DNA from: Rhizophagus irregularis
Lineage: Eukaryota; Glomeromycota; Glomeromycetes; Glomerales; Glomeraceae
Length of the DNA: 64,000 nt
Direction of reading: 5' to 3'
Assembly (NCBI RefSeq): GCF_026210795.1
Contig: NC_089438.1
Location: 3,183,501 to 3,247,500, forward strand
In this document: one piece after another, positions 25,295 to 36,889 of the stretch
How positions within the stretch are numbered: position 1 is the stretch's first letter
Layout of the letters: each line of letters opens with the position of its first letter
Made by a program: the position numbers and the translations under genes
The notes under the pieces: generated by a model
Databases searched by the model: none
What the model saw: only the letters and a program-made list of their open reading frames with translations
What the model was told of the DNA's origin: nothing

Positions 25295-26200
25295 TTATAA
25301 AAAAAGATCTCTAATGAAATTCTTTATTAAAAAAAAAATTTCAAGCCAAAATTCTCGATACCCTTATTAAAAAAAAAACTATTTTCTAACAAAATTCTCC
25401 ATCAAAAAAATAAAAAAACTTTTCAACCAACAATTCTCTAATGAAATTCTCAATCAAAAAAAATATCCCTGATTAAGAAAAATTTCTAACGAAAATCTTC
25501 CATCAAAAAATACATTTTCCCTATTAAAAAAAAAATTCAAAGATTCTTTACCTATTAAAAAAAGTTCTCAAAAGAATTTCTATCAAAAAAAAACTTCCCT
25601 CCTATTAAAAAAAAAATTCTTTACCAAAATTTTCTATCAAAAAAAAAAATCTCCTGTTAAAAAAATTATTAACGAAATGATCTATCAAAAAAAAAAAAAT
25701 TCTCTAATAAAATTCTCCGTCAAAAAATACTTTCACCTATTAAAAAAAATTCCCAAAAGAATTCTTTATCAAGGAAAACTCCCTCCTATTAAAAAAAATT
25801 CTTAACGAAATTCTCTATCAAAAAAAAATTTCACTTGTTAAAAAAATTTTCTAGTAACGAAATTATCTATCAAAAAAAAATCTTCCCTATTAAAAAAATT
25901 CTTCAAATAATTTTCTGCAAAAAAAAAAAAAATTCTCAATTAATTCTTTATCAAAAAAAAAATCTCTCCTATCAAAAAAAATTGTTAAGTACATATCAAA
26001 AAAAAAATCTTATCAAAAAAAAAATTCTCCAATAAAATTTCTATCAAATAAAAGTTTTTAACGAAATTATCATCAAAAAAAAAACTCAGAAATGTTCCTA
26101 TCAATGAAAAAAAATTTTCTAACGAAATTTTTTATCAAAAAAAATCTTATTAAAAAAATTCCCAAAGAAATTCTATCAAACTAAGCCTTTGCCTATATTA
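25295..26200. repeat. A-rich long-period tandem repeats, right arm
   Basis: Reverse complement of the left-arm T-rich repeats. Blocks such as AATTTCAAGCCAAAATTCTC mirror GAGAATTTTGGCTTGAAATT around 23970, in matching order. Confidence 0.8.
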
Positions 26201-26339
26201 AAAATAAAAATTCTCTACAAAATTTGTTTATAAAAAAAAGCCAATAAAAAAAAAAAAAATTTTTTAAAACTATGCTAAACTTAAAACATGTGACCAACAA
26301 AATATCAACCCTGTGCTGACAAAGAAACTAATTTTTGAC

Positions 26340-26750
26340 AAAGATAAAATTATTGAGCATAGTTGGATTAAATCAAATACAGTTGGACAAAAACATCAAG
26401 CACAGACGGACAAAAATATCAAGCACAAATGGATAAAAACATAAAGCACGGACGGATAAAAATGTCAAGCATGGTCAGATAAAAACATCAAGCACGTACA
26501 GATAAAAACATCAAGCACGTACAGATAAATATCAAGCATGTACAGATAAACATCAAACACGTACAAATAAAACATCAAGCACGTACAGATAAAACATCAA
26601 GCACGTACAGATAAACATCAAGCATGAACAGATAAAAATATCAAGCACGTGATAGATAAACATCAAGCATGAACAGATAAAAATATCAAGCACGTACAGA
26701 TAAATATCAAGCACGGGACAGATGAAAATCAAGCATAAACAGGTAAAATG
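26340..26750. repeat. 21-22-bp tandem satellite, right arm
   Basis: Units of the type TACAGATAAATATCAAGCACG, the reverse complement of the left-arm satellite. Confidence 0.9.
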
Positions 26751-26922
26751 TCAGACACGGGGTGACATTTTGTCAAGCCATGCTTGATATTTTATCGCAC
26801 AATGTCTGATAATTATGTCCAACTCGGCTTGCCATAATCAACTCCTAATTCTATTGGTGCTCCCGATTTTCTAATTTTGGGTTCACTTTTTTTGTTAGCC
26901 TTTTTAATATTAGGTTTCCATT

Positions 26923-27305
26923 ATGGAAAGCCGTCCTTGACAAAAGGTTGATGTCCAAACATCATGAAATATAATGTTTAGACATCATGATGGTATGTCT
27001 AGACATCATGTTTGATATATGTAGGATGATGTTTGTACATTATTTAACATGATGTGAAAGACATCAACCGACATGATGTCTAGACATCATGCTGATCAAA
27101 TTACCAAATATAGTATATTTATGAGTTACACAAAATAAAATTTACTATATTTGGTAACATGATGTCTAAGACATCATGTCGGTTGATGCTTGAGCATCAT
27201 GTTGAATGATGTACAAACATTATTCTACATATATCAAACATGATGTCTAGACATTATCCAACATGATGTCTGGATATCAACCTTTTGTCAAGGACGGCTT
27301 TCCAT
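26923..27305. mobile_element. 383-bp TIR element with internal palindromic ACATCATG repeats
   Basis: The left end ATGGAAAGCCGTCCTTGACA is matched by the inverted right end TGTCAAGGACGGCTTTCCAT; the match continues inward over about 31 bp (AAAGGTTGATGTCC). The inside is filled with inverted words of the type ACATGATGTCTAGACATCAT, so most of the element could fold. Flanking 8-mers TTTCCATT (26915-26922) and ATTCCATT (27306-27313) differ at one base and are the likely target duplication. No coding capacity. It lies only 86 bp from the foldback element. Confidence 0.82.
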
Positions 27306-27313
27306 ATTCCATT

Positions 27314-28703
27314 GACATATGAATATACTTATATACTCTTAGGGTCTTTGCATTTTTAAATCAAACGATATATATAGCCAAGTTTTGCAATATTGAGTAA
27401 TATAAGAGTGATAAGAAAATTTATTAAGTTATAATGCGTAGAAGTGATAGTATGCTTATTTAACATCAATTGACCAATGCACAATTGTTATCGCTATACA
27501 TTGTATTAATGAGTTATAGACAAGACGTTATAATACCAAATACACGAATATAAAAAATTAGTAAAGTTTTCGTAAAGAATACACACAATAATTGATGGCA
27601 CAGTAATCATTTGAATGACCCTCTTTTTATAATTATGATTGGTTCATAAATAATCATCATTAGCCACACAACATTTTCTTGGAGAAAATATTTTTTTATT
27701 AAAAAAAGATAAAAAAATAAAAAAAATAAAAAATTCTCTATATTTACATATGCTTTAAATGTTAAAAAGAATAAAAAGTATGTTTATATTAATAATAACT
27801 TTCTATTAATGTATTAAATGTTATATTGCAATAACACTTAAATTATTACTAAAAATAACGCCGTTTTGATGTTATCAGTTATTATATATAAGCTAGCCTC
27901 CCGAGATTACAAAACTTTAATAATCTGCAGAATAACTATTAAATTTTTTGTTTATTTTCTTTGACTAAAGTATTTAAGTTACACCCTGAAAGTAAAAAGC
28001 TAGGTAAACGAAAATTAATATGTAAATATTTTCATACCTTTATATACAACTTTCCTTAGGTGTTTTTCGCCTGTTTAGTTTGATCAAAGTGCTGAAATGA
28101 CATAATGAAATCTTACAGTACAAAAGTACGTTTTTATGAAATTTCTACAGCTTCATGAGTCATGACAATATTATTCTATACCCGAAATTCCGAACTGTTG
28201 AAAAATAAAAATATTTATATTAACAAAACTTTAAATGTAAAAAATATAAAAGGGGAAAAAATAAAGAAGGGAATTTTTTTCGGTAAACGATAAACAAATA
28301 ATTAATTAATGTGGCTGGGACAATCAAATAACCATTTGGCATGAATGATCATCACATGTCATGCAGTTAAATAAGATGATCAAACAGTTAAAACAATGAT
28401 CAATGAGTAATTGAGTTGGACAAGATATATGCATATTTACTGATTCACAGTTTTTCTGCCTTTCTTAGGTTATATTTAACCTCATTATTATCATTCACAT
28501 GAAACTGATAGTCTTGTCCTTATTTTTTAAGATAGCCAATGATATAAGTGATTTTTACGACAAAATGCATCATCCGATTTAGGTAGTACCATACAATGCA
28601 TTTTATCGTTCTGCATTATGCAATTAATATAATTAGATACACTTTCTTTTCAAAATTAACTTTTTTTTAAAAAGAATTATAAACCTTTATAATATATTTC
28701 ATT
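27314..28703. other. Intergenic, upstream of a kinase gene
   Basis: AT-rich, no supported frame. The promoter and 5' UTR of the downstream kinase presumably lie in the last few hundred bases. Confidence 0.5.
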
Positions 28704-30802
28704 ATGTCTTATAGTCAAAATCTATCAGTTAATGCTGCAATTAATAAAGCATTTGCATTAATAGATTATAATATTTACAATGATATACACAAACAATTTG
28801 AATTTTTTCAACGAATACTTCTTGCTAACGATTTACTTACAGAAAATGAAAAATATGAAGCAATAACAATAATAACTAGAGTTTATGATAGTTTTAAAAT
28901 TGCTCTTAATGATGGAATAAAAAGAACCTGTGAAAGTTGTGAACAAGAATGTTTAGCTACATTATATTGTGAATGTTGTGTTCGAAAATATTTAAAATCC
29001 AATTTTTTAAATTGGGCACCTGGAAATAAAAATATTAATAATTTGATACAAGAATGTCAAATGAAAACATTAAAACCAAATAGGATAATAGAATGGATTC
29101 CATATAATAATTTGGAAAATATTAAATATCTAACAAAAGGTGGATGTTCTGAGATTTATACGGCAGTTTGGATTTATGGTCACTTTACTGGATGGAATTC
29201 TAAAGAACAACAATTAAAAAGATTTGGGAGACAAGAAGTAATACTTAAAAGATTAGAAAACGTTGAAAATGCAAATAGAAATTGGGTTGGAGAGGTTTGT
29301 AATTCAAAATATTTATAAAGTTTTTTAATATTATATTAAGTTATTAATGAAATTTTTTTACAGGCCAAATCACATTTAACTATAAGTAATAAATGGGCAG
29401 GTGTTGTCCAATGTTATGGGTTAACACAAGAACCATCAAATGGAAATTATATGCTTGTAATGAATGAAATGAATACAGATTTAAGAAAATATTTACATCA
29501 AAATCATAATAAGCTTACATGGAAAGAAAGAATTCAAATTATTACTGATATAAGTGATGCACTTGCGAAAATTCATGAAGAAAATGCGATTCATAGAGAT
29601 TTGCATTCTGGAAATATATTATATAATTTTGGTAATGCATTCCGTATTAGCGATCTTGGATTTTGTGGACCTGCAGATATACCATTAAAAAGTATATACG
29701 GAAATCTTCCTTATATAGCACCTGAGGTTATTATTAGAAAAGAACAGACTTTTAAGTCTGATATTTATAGTATTGCAATGCTTATGTGGGAAATTTCATC
29801 TGGACAACCACCATTTATTAATTATGAACATAATTATGATCTTGCAATGTATATTGTTAATGGTATAAGACCAAAAATTGTATCAGGAACTCCTTTAGAA
29901 TATAAAAATTTAATGAGACAATGTTGGAATGCTGATCCATCAAAACGACCTGATATTGGAACATTTTTAAATGAAATAGATAAACTTAATCTATTCTATC
30001 ATAGTGAATCAGATGATCGACCCGAAGAAAATAATAATTTAAAAATAAATAGTAATGTTAATAGTCTAGAAAGTTATGAAAGTTATACAAATAGTACAAG
30101 TAAAGTTTTTCAATTTGAAAATCTTCCTGAACCAAAAAATGCAACAGAAGGTAATATATTATTTACTTCTTAAATGTTTAAAATAAGGATCAATAATTTA
30201 ATAAATTGTTTATTATTATTTTTTTTATTTAAATTAATAGAAGAATTAGAAGGTATGAAATTTATTTACTGTTTATAAATTATTAAATAGTCAATTATTT
30301 TTTAAAAATAAATTTTATAGCATTTTATAGTAAATCAATTGATTTTAATATTCCTGATAATAGTAAGTATAAATTGGATTTATATAAAATAAAATATTTT
30401 ATTTAACTATCTTAACTTTTTTTAGTTGATGATTTTGATAAATTGAATGATCAGAAGAATAAGAAGAATACACCAAAATTATGTAGCATATTTAAAGGTA
30501 ATTTAATTAATGATAAAGTTTATTTTATCCTATAAAGTAATAAAAAATATATATAAATACTAATTATATTAAATTATTTAGTTGGTTGTAAAAAGTTATT
30601 CAAAATATTAAAAAGAAATCCAAAGGATGGTAAGTAAATAATAATTGTTATGTTAATTTAATCATTCATTATTAATAAACATAATTTATATAACGGATAA
30701 TTATTTTTAGGTATTCAAAATGATAAAAAAGGAAAAATCATTTGTGTTACCGCATGCGTTAAAACAACGCGAAAAAAAAGTAAAAAAAGCAAAGAAAAAT
30801 GA
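28704..30802 (+). CDS. Tyrosine-kinase-like protein with N-terminal Cys motif and micro-exon tail
   Basis: Exons: 28704-29294, 29364-30150, 30241-30252 (12 nt), 30321-30362, 30426-30497, 30582-30629, 30711-30802; 547 residues. A cysteine module C76-x2-C79...C89-x2-C92 precedes NWAPGN. The kinase domain has a glycine loop KGGCSEIY, lysine in VILKRL, catalytic IHRDLHSGN (D276), metal-binding DLG at 294-296 in place of DFG, and YIAPEV. The domain ends at ENLPEPKNATE, followed by a basic and acidic tail made of five small exons. The key catalytic residues are present, so the enzyme is probably active; its substrate is unknown. A close paralogue lies at 55.8 kb. The last exon stops at TGA (30800), yet the sequence after it continues in frame into a further tail exon matching the paralogue, so the tail seems shortened. 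Splicing of the tail is my reading and could vary. Confidence 0.85.
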
Positions 30803-30965
30803 GATTATAACTTTTATGGTGTGTAAAATTATTTAACTTAAATTAATAACACCTTATTTTTATATTGGATTTTAATTCTAATTTTACTTTGTAGGTAAAG
30901 ATGAGATATATAATAATCTAAATCTTCATTCAGAAGAACAAAATGAATTGGAACTTCCTAAATAA
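30803..30965 (+). pseudogene. Former C-terminal tail exon of the 28.7-kb kinase
   Basis: Past the TGA the frame continues DYNFYG, over a GTGTGT...GTAG intron, into KDEIYNNLNLHSEEQNELEL and a TAA at 30963-30965. The paralogue at 55.8 kb uses the equivalent exon (DEDEMYNNPNLHSEEQDEFE). It is probably no longer translated. Confidence 0.5.
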
Positions 30966-31473
30966 CAACAAAATTATTATATCTGAGATATTTCTCGTTA
31001 TTATAAATTATTTAAACACTAAGACTAGAGTAGTAAAGAAGAGATTTCTTTCAAAATTCTTAGTTTGTAATTTAAATAATTATTTTCACATTTTATATCT
31101 TATCAATAAATTACTACATAAAATTATGACATTATATAATATAATATAAGAATGATCTTAACGCTAAAATTCATTAGGGTAAGAATCATCCCAGGCAAAT
31201 TCACCTGGTTGAAAAAACTAATGATAATTTTATTAATAAAAGTATTTTTATTTAAACATATGCTAAAAAAAATACATAGTTTATCGCCGTTTCCAAATTA
31301 GTGTGATCAGGTGATTTGTAATTATCTCAAGTACCAAAAATCACTATTAGCAAAATTATCTGTGTTTCGCCGGTTCTGTCATTTCCCTAATTTAGTGCTG
31401 ACAATTTTAATAGTAAACACTACGCAAAAAAGAAGTTGAAATAAATTTCGCGTTTATTATAAAAATTATTCAA
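30966..31473. other. Intergenic, nothing recognised
   Basis: AT-rich DNA downstream of the kinase with no supported frame. Confidence 0.45.
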
Positions 31474-31770
31474 ATGACGGAACTTAATTGCAAATATCTT
31501 CCAGGCACATGTTATTCGTGTCAAAATGTTTATATTGTGTTGAGTTTTCACAATAAGAGCCATGTAAATGTGATAAAAATAAACAACCAAAATGAACTAA
31601 ATATCCAAAACGCGGACAACAGAAATATCAAACACACTTTTACGCCAGATTCATTGTTTCCGAAGCAAATAAATATTTGTTTAATGCCAATGATAAAGTT
31701 TTGGTTATAAGGTAGAAGTGTTGACAAGAGAGGTCGACAAGCTCAAATAAAAGAGAATGACTTTATCGAA
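31474..31770 (+). pseudogene. Unrecognised coding-like stretch, frameshifted
   Basis: One frame opens at an ATG with TELNCKYLPGTCYSCQNVY and stays open for 78 codons. Before its stop, a second frame reads VSEANKYLFNANDKVLVIR, and one base later a third reads GRSVDKRGRQAQIKENDFIE. The successive readings look like one coding sequence with two frameshifts. I know no family for it. It could also be chance, since the stretch is short. Confidence 0.35.
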
Positions 31771-33636
31771 TGAAATGAAGTTGAGTACATTGCCTATAAA
31801 AAATTTTCTGGGAAAATTCCAATAAATGAAAATTTTTTATAGGGTTGATAAAAAGAAAATCATCAAATATTCTCTTTGGTAAATAGTAAAAACTTTACTC
31901 TCGATCAATACCCTCTCAATTCTGGTAACCTAAGCTTAATTCTGATCAATATTATACTGTACCCCTTCATATAATGCCCGGCATACCCTTGCATATTATT
32001 TAATTTTTAAATTAAGTATTTTGTAAAATACCCGAGATATTTTATGCAAGTTCTAAACGGTATGTAAAACTGATAAAGTTTAAAAAATAAAAAAAAATAA
32101 TATTAAAAAGTAAAATATAAATGATGGGCTCAAAAATACTGACATTCAAATACCAAATTCAATTGGCGGAATTTTACGTTGGTTTAACTTTACAAAAAAT
32201 AAACTTATATTGTAATTTATTATCATATAAGTGCAACTTTATTATTCCATCCAAGTTCATTAAAATGCTTAATTACTGTAAATAAGTTTTTGATATACCG
32301 TTATATGCATATTTCACTACCAAAGAATATTTGGAAATTATATCTTTAAGATTCCAAAAATTTTATTAAATTTGACGGATCTACTTTTTTTTTCTACGAT
32401 GAGTAATGTATAGTACTGTATAAACGCAATTAATATTGCGCTTAATCAAATTTAAGGAATAGCACATTTGATCCTCGATGTAAAAATATGGGCACAGACA
32501 CATTACGCGTTTCTTTGTTAGTTGTTACACTATCCAAGTTATTTATACGGAATTTTTTTAGCTAAATAGATAATGTAGAAAAAAAATTTATAATAATTAC
32601 GTTGTTTTCACACTTTCGATTTTTATTTTTTAAGTCTCTTTCTTTTAATTCTTCTTAGTAAAAGCATTTGGATTTCTTTTAGATAAAAGTTAAAATTCTA
32701 ATTGTTTTAATTTTCATAAAATTATTTTGGTTTCATATGTATTTCTTATATAGATAGCTATTTATATTAAAGATAAAAGTATGTACAATAAAAAAAAAGT
32801 TTAAATCAATTGGCTGGATAATTTAATGAGCTATACAATAATACGAATTGCCTATAAAATTATCCGATGATCGGAAATTTTTAATAAAACGTAATAAAAC
32901 CTATTATTTTTAAATTAAATCATATTAAATTTTATAATTAATTGTTAATAGAAACTAGTATAGACATGAAAATTTATTTATTTCATCAAAATTAAAAAAA
33001 AACTGCTATTTACATATTTATTTAGTTTATTTGTTGATACAATACAAATAAAATTAACTATAGAGACGAAGTCCCATTGCATACAGCAAAATATAGTTAC
33101 CTATCAAAAGTGTTTCCAACATTTCACAACACTCATATTATCAACATATAAATCAATTTTACTATAAGCAGGAATTATAATTACAATTGCTACTAGTTTC
33201 AACTCAAACATGTTCAACAAATTTTATATATTTGCTTCAAATTTTTAACATATTGTTCTCCACAATGGTTTATCGTTCTCTTAGTGTTTTTGCCTAATTA
33301 ATTACTAATCACCATGTTCAACCAAATATCTAATTAGAGTTCCAAATTGGGTCAAGCTCAAATTAGGTACCCGAACTAAAAATCTGGGTCATGCCATAAT
33401 AGATTTTTGACCTGGGTAACTTTATAATAAGATTATCATAAAATATAATGTAATTTTTTTACTTTGTTACAATTTATTATTCTATTTGTTTTTCAAATAA
33501 TTTTATAAAACTTTATTTAACCATAAAAAATATATTCCAATAAAATATCATACCGTAGTAATGTTAAAGAAAATAAATAGTAAATAATAAAGAAATTTAT
33601 ACCCAAGATTCCTTTCATTTCTTTCATTTCTTTTAT
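31771..33636. other. Intergenic, nothing recognised
   Basis: About 1.9 kb of AT-rich DNA. I see no gene, clear repeat or RNA. Confidence 0.5.
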
Positions 33637-35339
33637 TTAATTGCTTTTATCTATAAGTGAAAAATAAATTATTAAATAATATTATTAAGTGAAAAAATAA
33701 ATTATTAAAAATATTAACAAAATAAATTACGTAAAAATTTAATGTAAATAAGTACCTAGGTTTAGTTTAGTAAAATCTATTGTTTCTATTGATTCTATAA
33801 TATAAAAAAAAAATTATATATATCAATAAAATATTTAAAGAATTCTTTTGTAAAGTAAATTAGGAAATTAATTACCTGAATATTCTCCAAATGAATTATC
33901 ATCACCCTTGTTATCAATAGTATTTTTTGGTTCTGGAAGATTTTTAAAATCTAAAAGCCTACTTGTGTAAACTGCTTGAGGATTTGTAGTATATGAAAGA
34001 GTAGGACCAGTATATAACAATGAAGATGAAGTTAACTTCTCATTAATTTTATCTGCTTCTTCAATTTGCTTTTTGATTTCATAATCGCCCTGGTATCCAC
34101 GTAATAAATTAAATAGTCCATTTGCTTTAGGTCGTTTTAAAGGATCTGCATCCCAACATTGTTTAATTATGTTTAAAATTAATTGAGGTATTTTGTAATT
34201 TGATTTTGGCCTAAGTCCTTGGCAAACACTAATAGCTAAGAATTCATCATAGCAATATCATGATAAGGAGGAAGCCCTGTACAGATTTCATATGCAATAA
34301 TTCCAAATCCATAGATATCACTTTCTTGAGTATATCCTTTTCCTCTTAAAACCTCTGGTGCTACATAGGGTAATACTCCATATATTTCTTTACATTCATT
34401 TTGGGATGGTTTTACATTTGCTGGTCGACATAATCCTAAATCAATAATTGCAATATAGTGGCTCTTTTTTAATATATTACCACAGTGAAAATCACGATGA
34501 ATTATCCCATATTTATGAATATGAGCGAGTCCTTGTGCAATATTTCGTAAAATACTCAACTTTTCATCCCATCTTGTTGAATTAAAACTATTATTTAAAT
34601 GTTGTCTAAGCTACCATCTTTTGCATATTCCATTACCATCATAAAATTATTAGATTCTGGATCTTTAGTAATGCCAAAACATTGTGCTATATGATTTGTA
34701 TATTCTAAAAAAAAAATATTATGGTTTCAATCTAAAAGAGAATCCATAATAATAATGTTTATAGTTTAACATCTATAATAGGGCAATATCTTTGAAATTA
34801 TATACAAATAAGTAACTTACTTCTCTTAAAAAATCGGATGTAATATCTTGAGAATTATGTAAACATTTTAAAATAACTGGAAAATCCTCATAATCTCTAC
34901 CCAAATATTTACTTCTTATCCATTTATTATTTTCAAAATCCCAACGGTCTATCCATCCATCTTTCCAAATTGCTTCATAAATAGTACCAAATCCTCCTTT
35001 TACCAAGTATTCAACATTTTCAAGTCTATCATATTCAATCCATTCTAAAACGTTCCTATTACTTATAGTTTTAAGTTGTATTTTTTGAATAAACTTGTCA
35101 ACTTCATGATTTCCGCTTGTCCAATTTTTAAAATTTTGTTGAAATTTACAATGACACCAATTATGGGAGGCCTTAGGTTGCTTACATTCTTTGCATAAAC
35201 CATTATATTTATAACGTAATTTTAATTCTTCATTTAATACCAGCTTGTCAATTAACAAATTTTGTTCTTCAGTTAGGTCCTTATGGTTAAAATCCAGTAT
35301 TTGCTCAAATACATCATCATTGAGCATAAATTCTTCCAT
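33637..35339 (-). pseudogene. Kinase of the same Cys-motif family, frameshifted
   Basis: Exon 1 (35339-34821) gives 173 residues: C-x2-C...WCHC, then NWTSGN, glycine loop KGGFGTIYEA, lysine VILKCL. The next exon begins near 34704 and reads NHIAQCFGITKDP and MMVMEYAKDGSL. Its frame is out of phase with exon 1, it breaks near 34600 (one base lost after GSL) and again near 34245 (one base lost after HDIA). Between the breaks it reads IIHRDFHCGNI, IDLGLCRPAN and YVAPEV. The end reads FKNLPEPKN, then tail exons 33794-33756 and 33650-33637 closing in frame with a stop. Catalytic motifs and splice sites are intact, so inactivation is recent. A different small-exon structure cannot be fully excluded. 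Confidence 0.82.
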
Positions 35340-36889
35340 ATTGGATTAATAAATTTTATATTTAAACAGAGTAAAAAAGATTTTTTTTTTTTTTAAAAAA
35401 AAAGGCGGGCCTTTTAAAACGTATTTAAACGTATTACAGTTGCACAGCAGCGATTGACAAAGTCATTTTTAATTTAGGCCAACACAATAAAGCGTTCAAG
35501 AAGTCAGCTGATCACAGATTATTAAAGTAAGTAATTTCCTTTTTCATAAATTCCGAGTGTAAACATTCCAAAAATATGCCTATACTAAAATAAATCATAC
35601 TATGATAAAGATGATTAATAACTGTAACGTCATGATGCTACTCCTAAGTATAACGATAAAAAAAAATTAAATTTTAAAAATTGAGATTTGTAAAAAAAAT
35701 ATTAAATTCGTACCTCAGAACAAAAAAGGATATTCAAATTTCTTGGATCGTCAATTATTAATTAATACATTTGTTTGCATCATTATATATACGACTTTTC
35801 GCAAAAGAAACAATTTTTAAAGTTAACGTACAAAATATAGTAACACGTGCACATCATACATTGTTCGTATAACAAACGGAATCTTATTTGTTTAGTTGCT
35901 AAAACTAATTTCCGTTATGATGCGAATGATGCGAATGATGCGAAATACTCCGTTTTTTATTTTTAGAACGTCTTTTCTTTATTTACACGGGTGTTTCAAT
36001 GATTGTTTCATACAAATATCTCGTTACTTTATAACAAAAAATTTTGTAAAAAAAAAATTTAATAAATATAACTTTAAAAGCAGCATATTTTAATATTTTA
36101 TATTTTATGTATATTTTTGTCCGTTCCTTAAAGCGTCAAAGTTTCAAGTTTGACTTATTTAACAAATCTTTTTTTTCCCTGTTTTTTTAATTTAATTCTG
36201 CTCAACATTAACGACCGTCCTAGGAATTTGCCTTTTTTTGAAACTTGTGTTTGTGTGCTTTAAAAATTAATCATTTATTGTTTGCAATACAACAAATTGT
36301 TTATGTCTTACAAAAAGACTAAAAATTGAAAGTTAAACCAAAATTATGACGTTATTAGTTTGTATCACAATCCTGAATCGGAATAAATAAACTATAATTC
36401 GTTAGAACCATAATACGGATAATTTTACGGAAAATCATTTATTCTTATTAATTTATCAGAGCGTACCGTACCGATAAACAAATTAGAGAAGTTGAGATAA
36501 TAAGAAAGCTGAATCTTTTAAAAGTATAACAAGCGAAATTACTATGTCAAATCTAAAGGTCAACGCTTATTATTGATTGTTATCATTTTTGTATACGGAA
36601 TTAAGTTTGTTAATAACAAAAATTTTCGATTAACTTTTCTGAATTTTATTTAATAGCTAAGGATTTGGGCCTGCCTAAATATGAAATTTAATTTAAGCTT
36701 GTAGTATTAAATATATATATATATCAACATTATTTAAGATAGTTAGAATACACCCGGTTGGCTCGGTTACCGTAACACAACTAGCACATGATCACAAATA
36801 TTTGTGCTACATTAACAATGTTAAATGTATACGTACGTTCGTATTGTCTCAATAGTCTCATGTCATTTTTTTTTTTTCGAAGAAAAAAA
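35340..36889. other. Intergenic between divergent kinase and F-box genes
   Basis: AT-rich; no supported gene. An ATG at 36788 is in frame with the F-box protein, but the 34 extra codons are unlike the paralogue and contain a run of Phe, so I start that gene at 36890. Confidence 0.5.

Larger units (their letters stand above)
22353..26836. mobile_element. 4.5-kb foldback-like element with repeat-built inverted arms
   Basis: The termini are inverted: TATGGCAAGCCGAG at 22353 and CTCGGCTTGCCATA ending at 26836. A 6-bp direct repeat ATCAAC flanks them (22347-22352 and 26837-26842). The left arm (about 22353-24045) reappears reverse-complemented as the right arm (about 25295-26836) in the same order: terminal 14-mer, 21-22-bp satellite, unique spacer, T-rich (right arm A-rich) long-period repeats. 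The centre (about 24046-25294) has a CT-rich minisatellite and about 650 bp of unique AT-rich DNA. No transposase is visible, so the element is non-autonomous. Architecture resembles Foldback/TIR elements known in animals and plants; the superfamily is not assignable from what I see. Confidence 0.85.

Noticed and set aside
36788-36889. Upstream ATG extending the F-box protein by 34 residues
   Set aside because: The extension includes a Phe run from a T-run and has no counterpart in the paralogue, which starts with the F-box Met-x-Lys-Leu-Asn.
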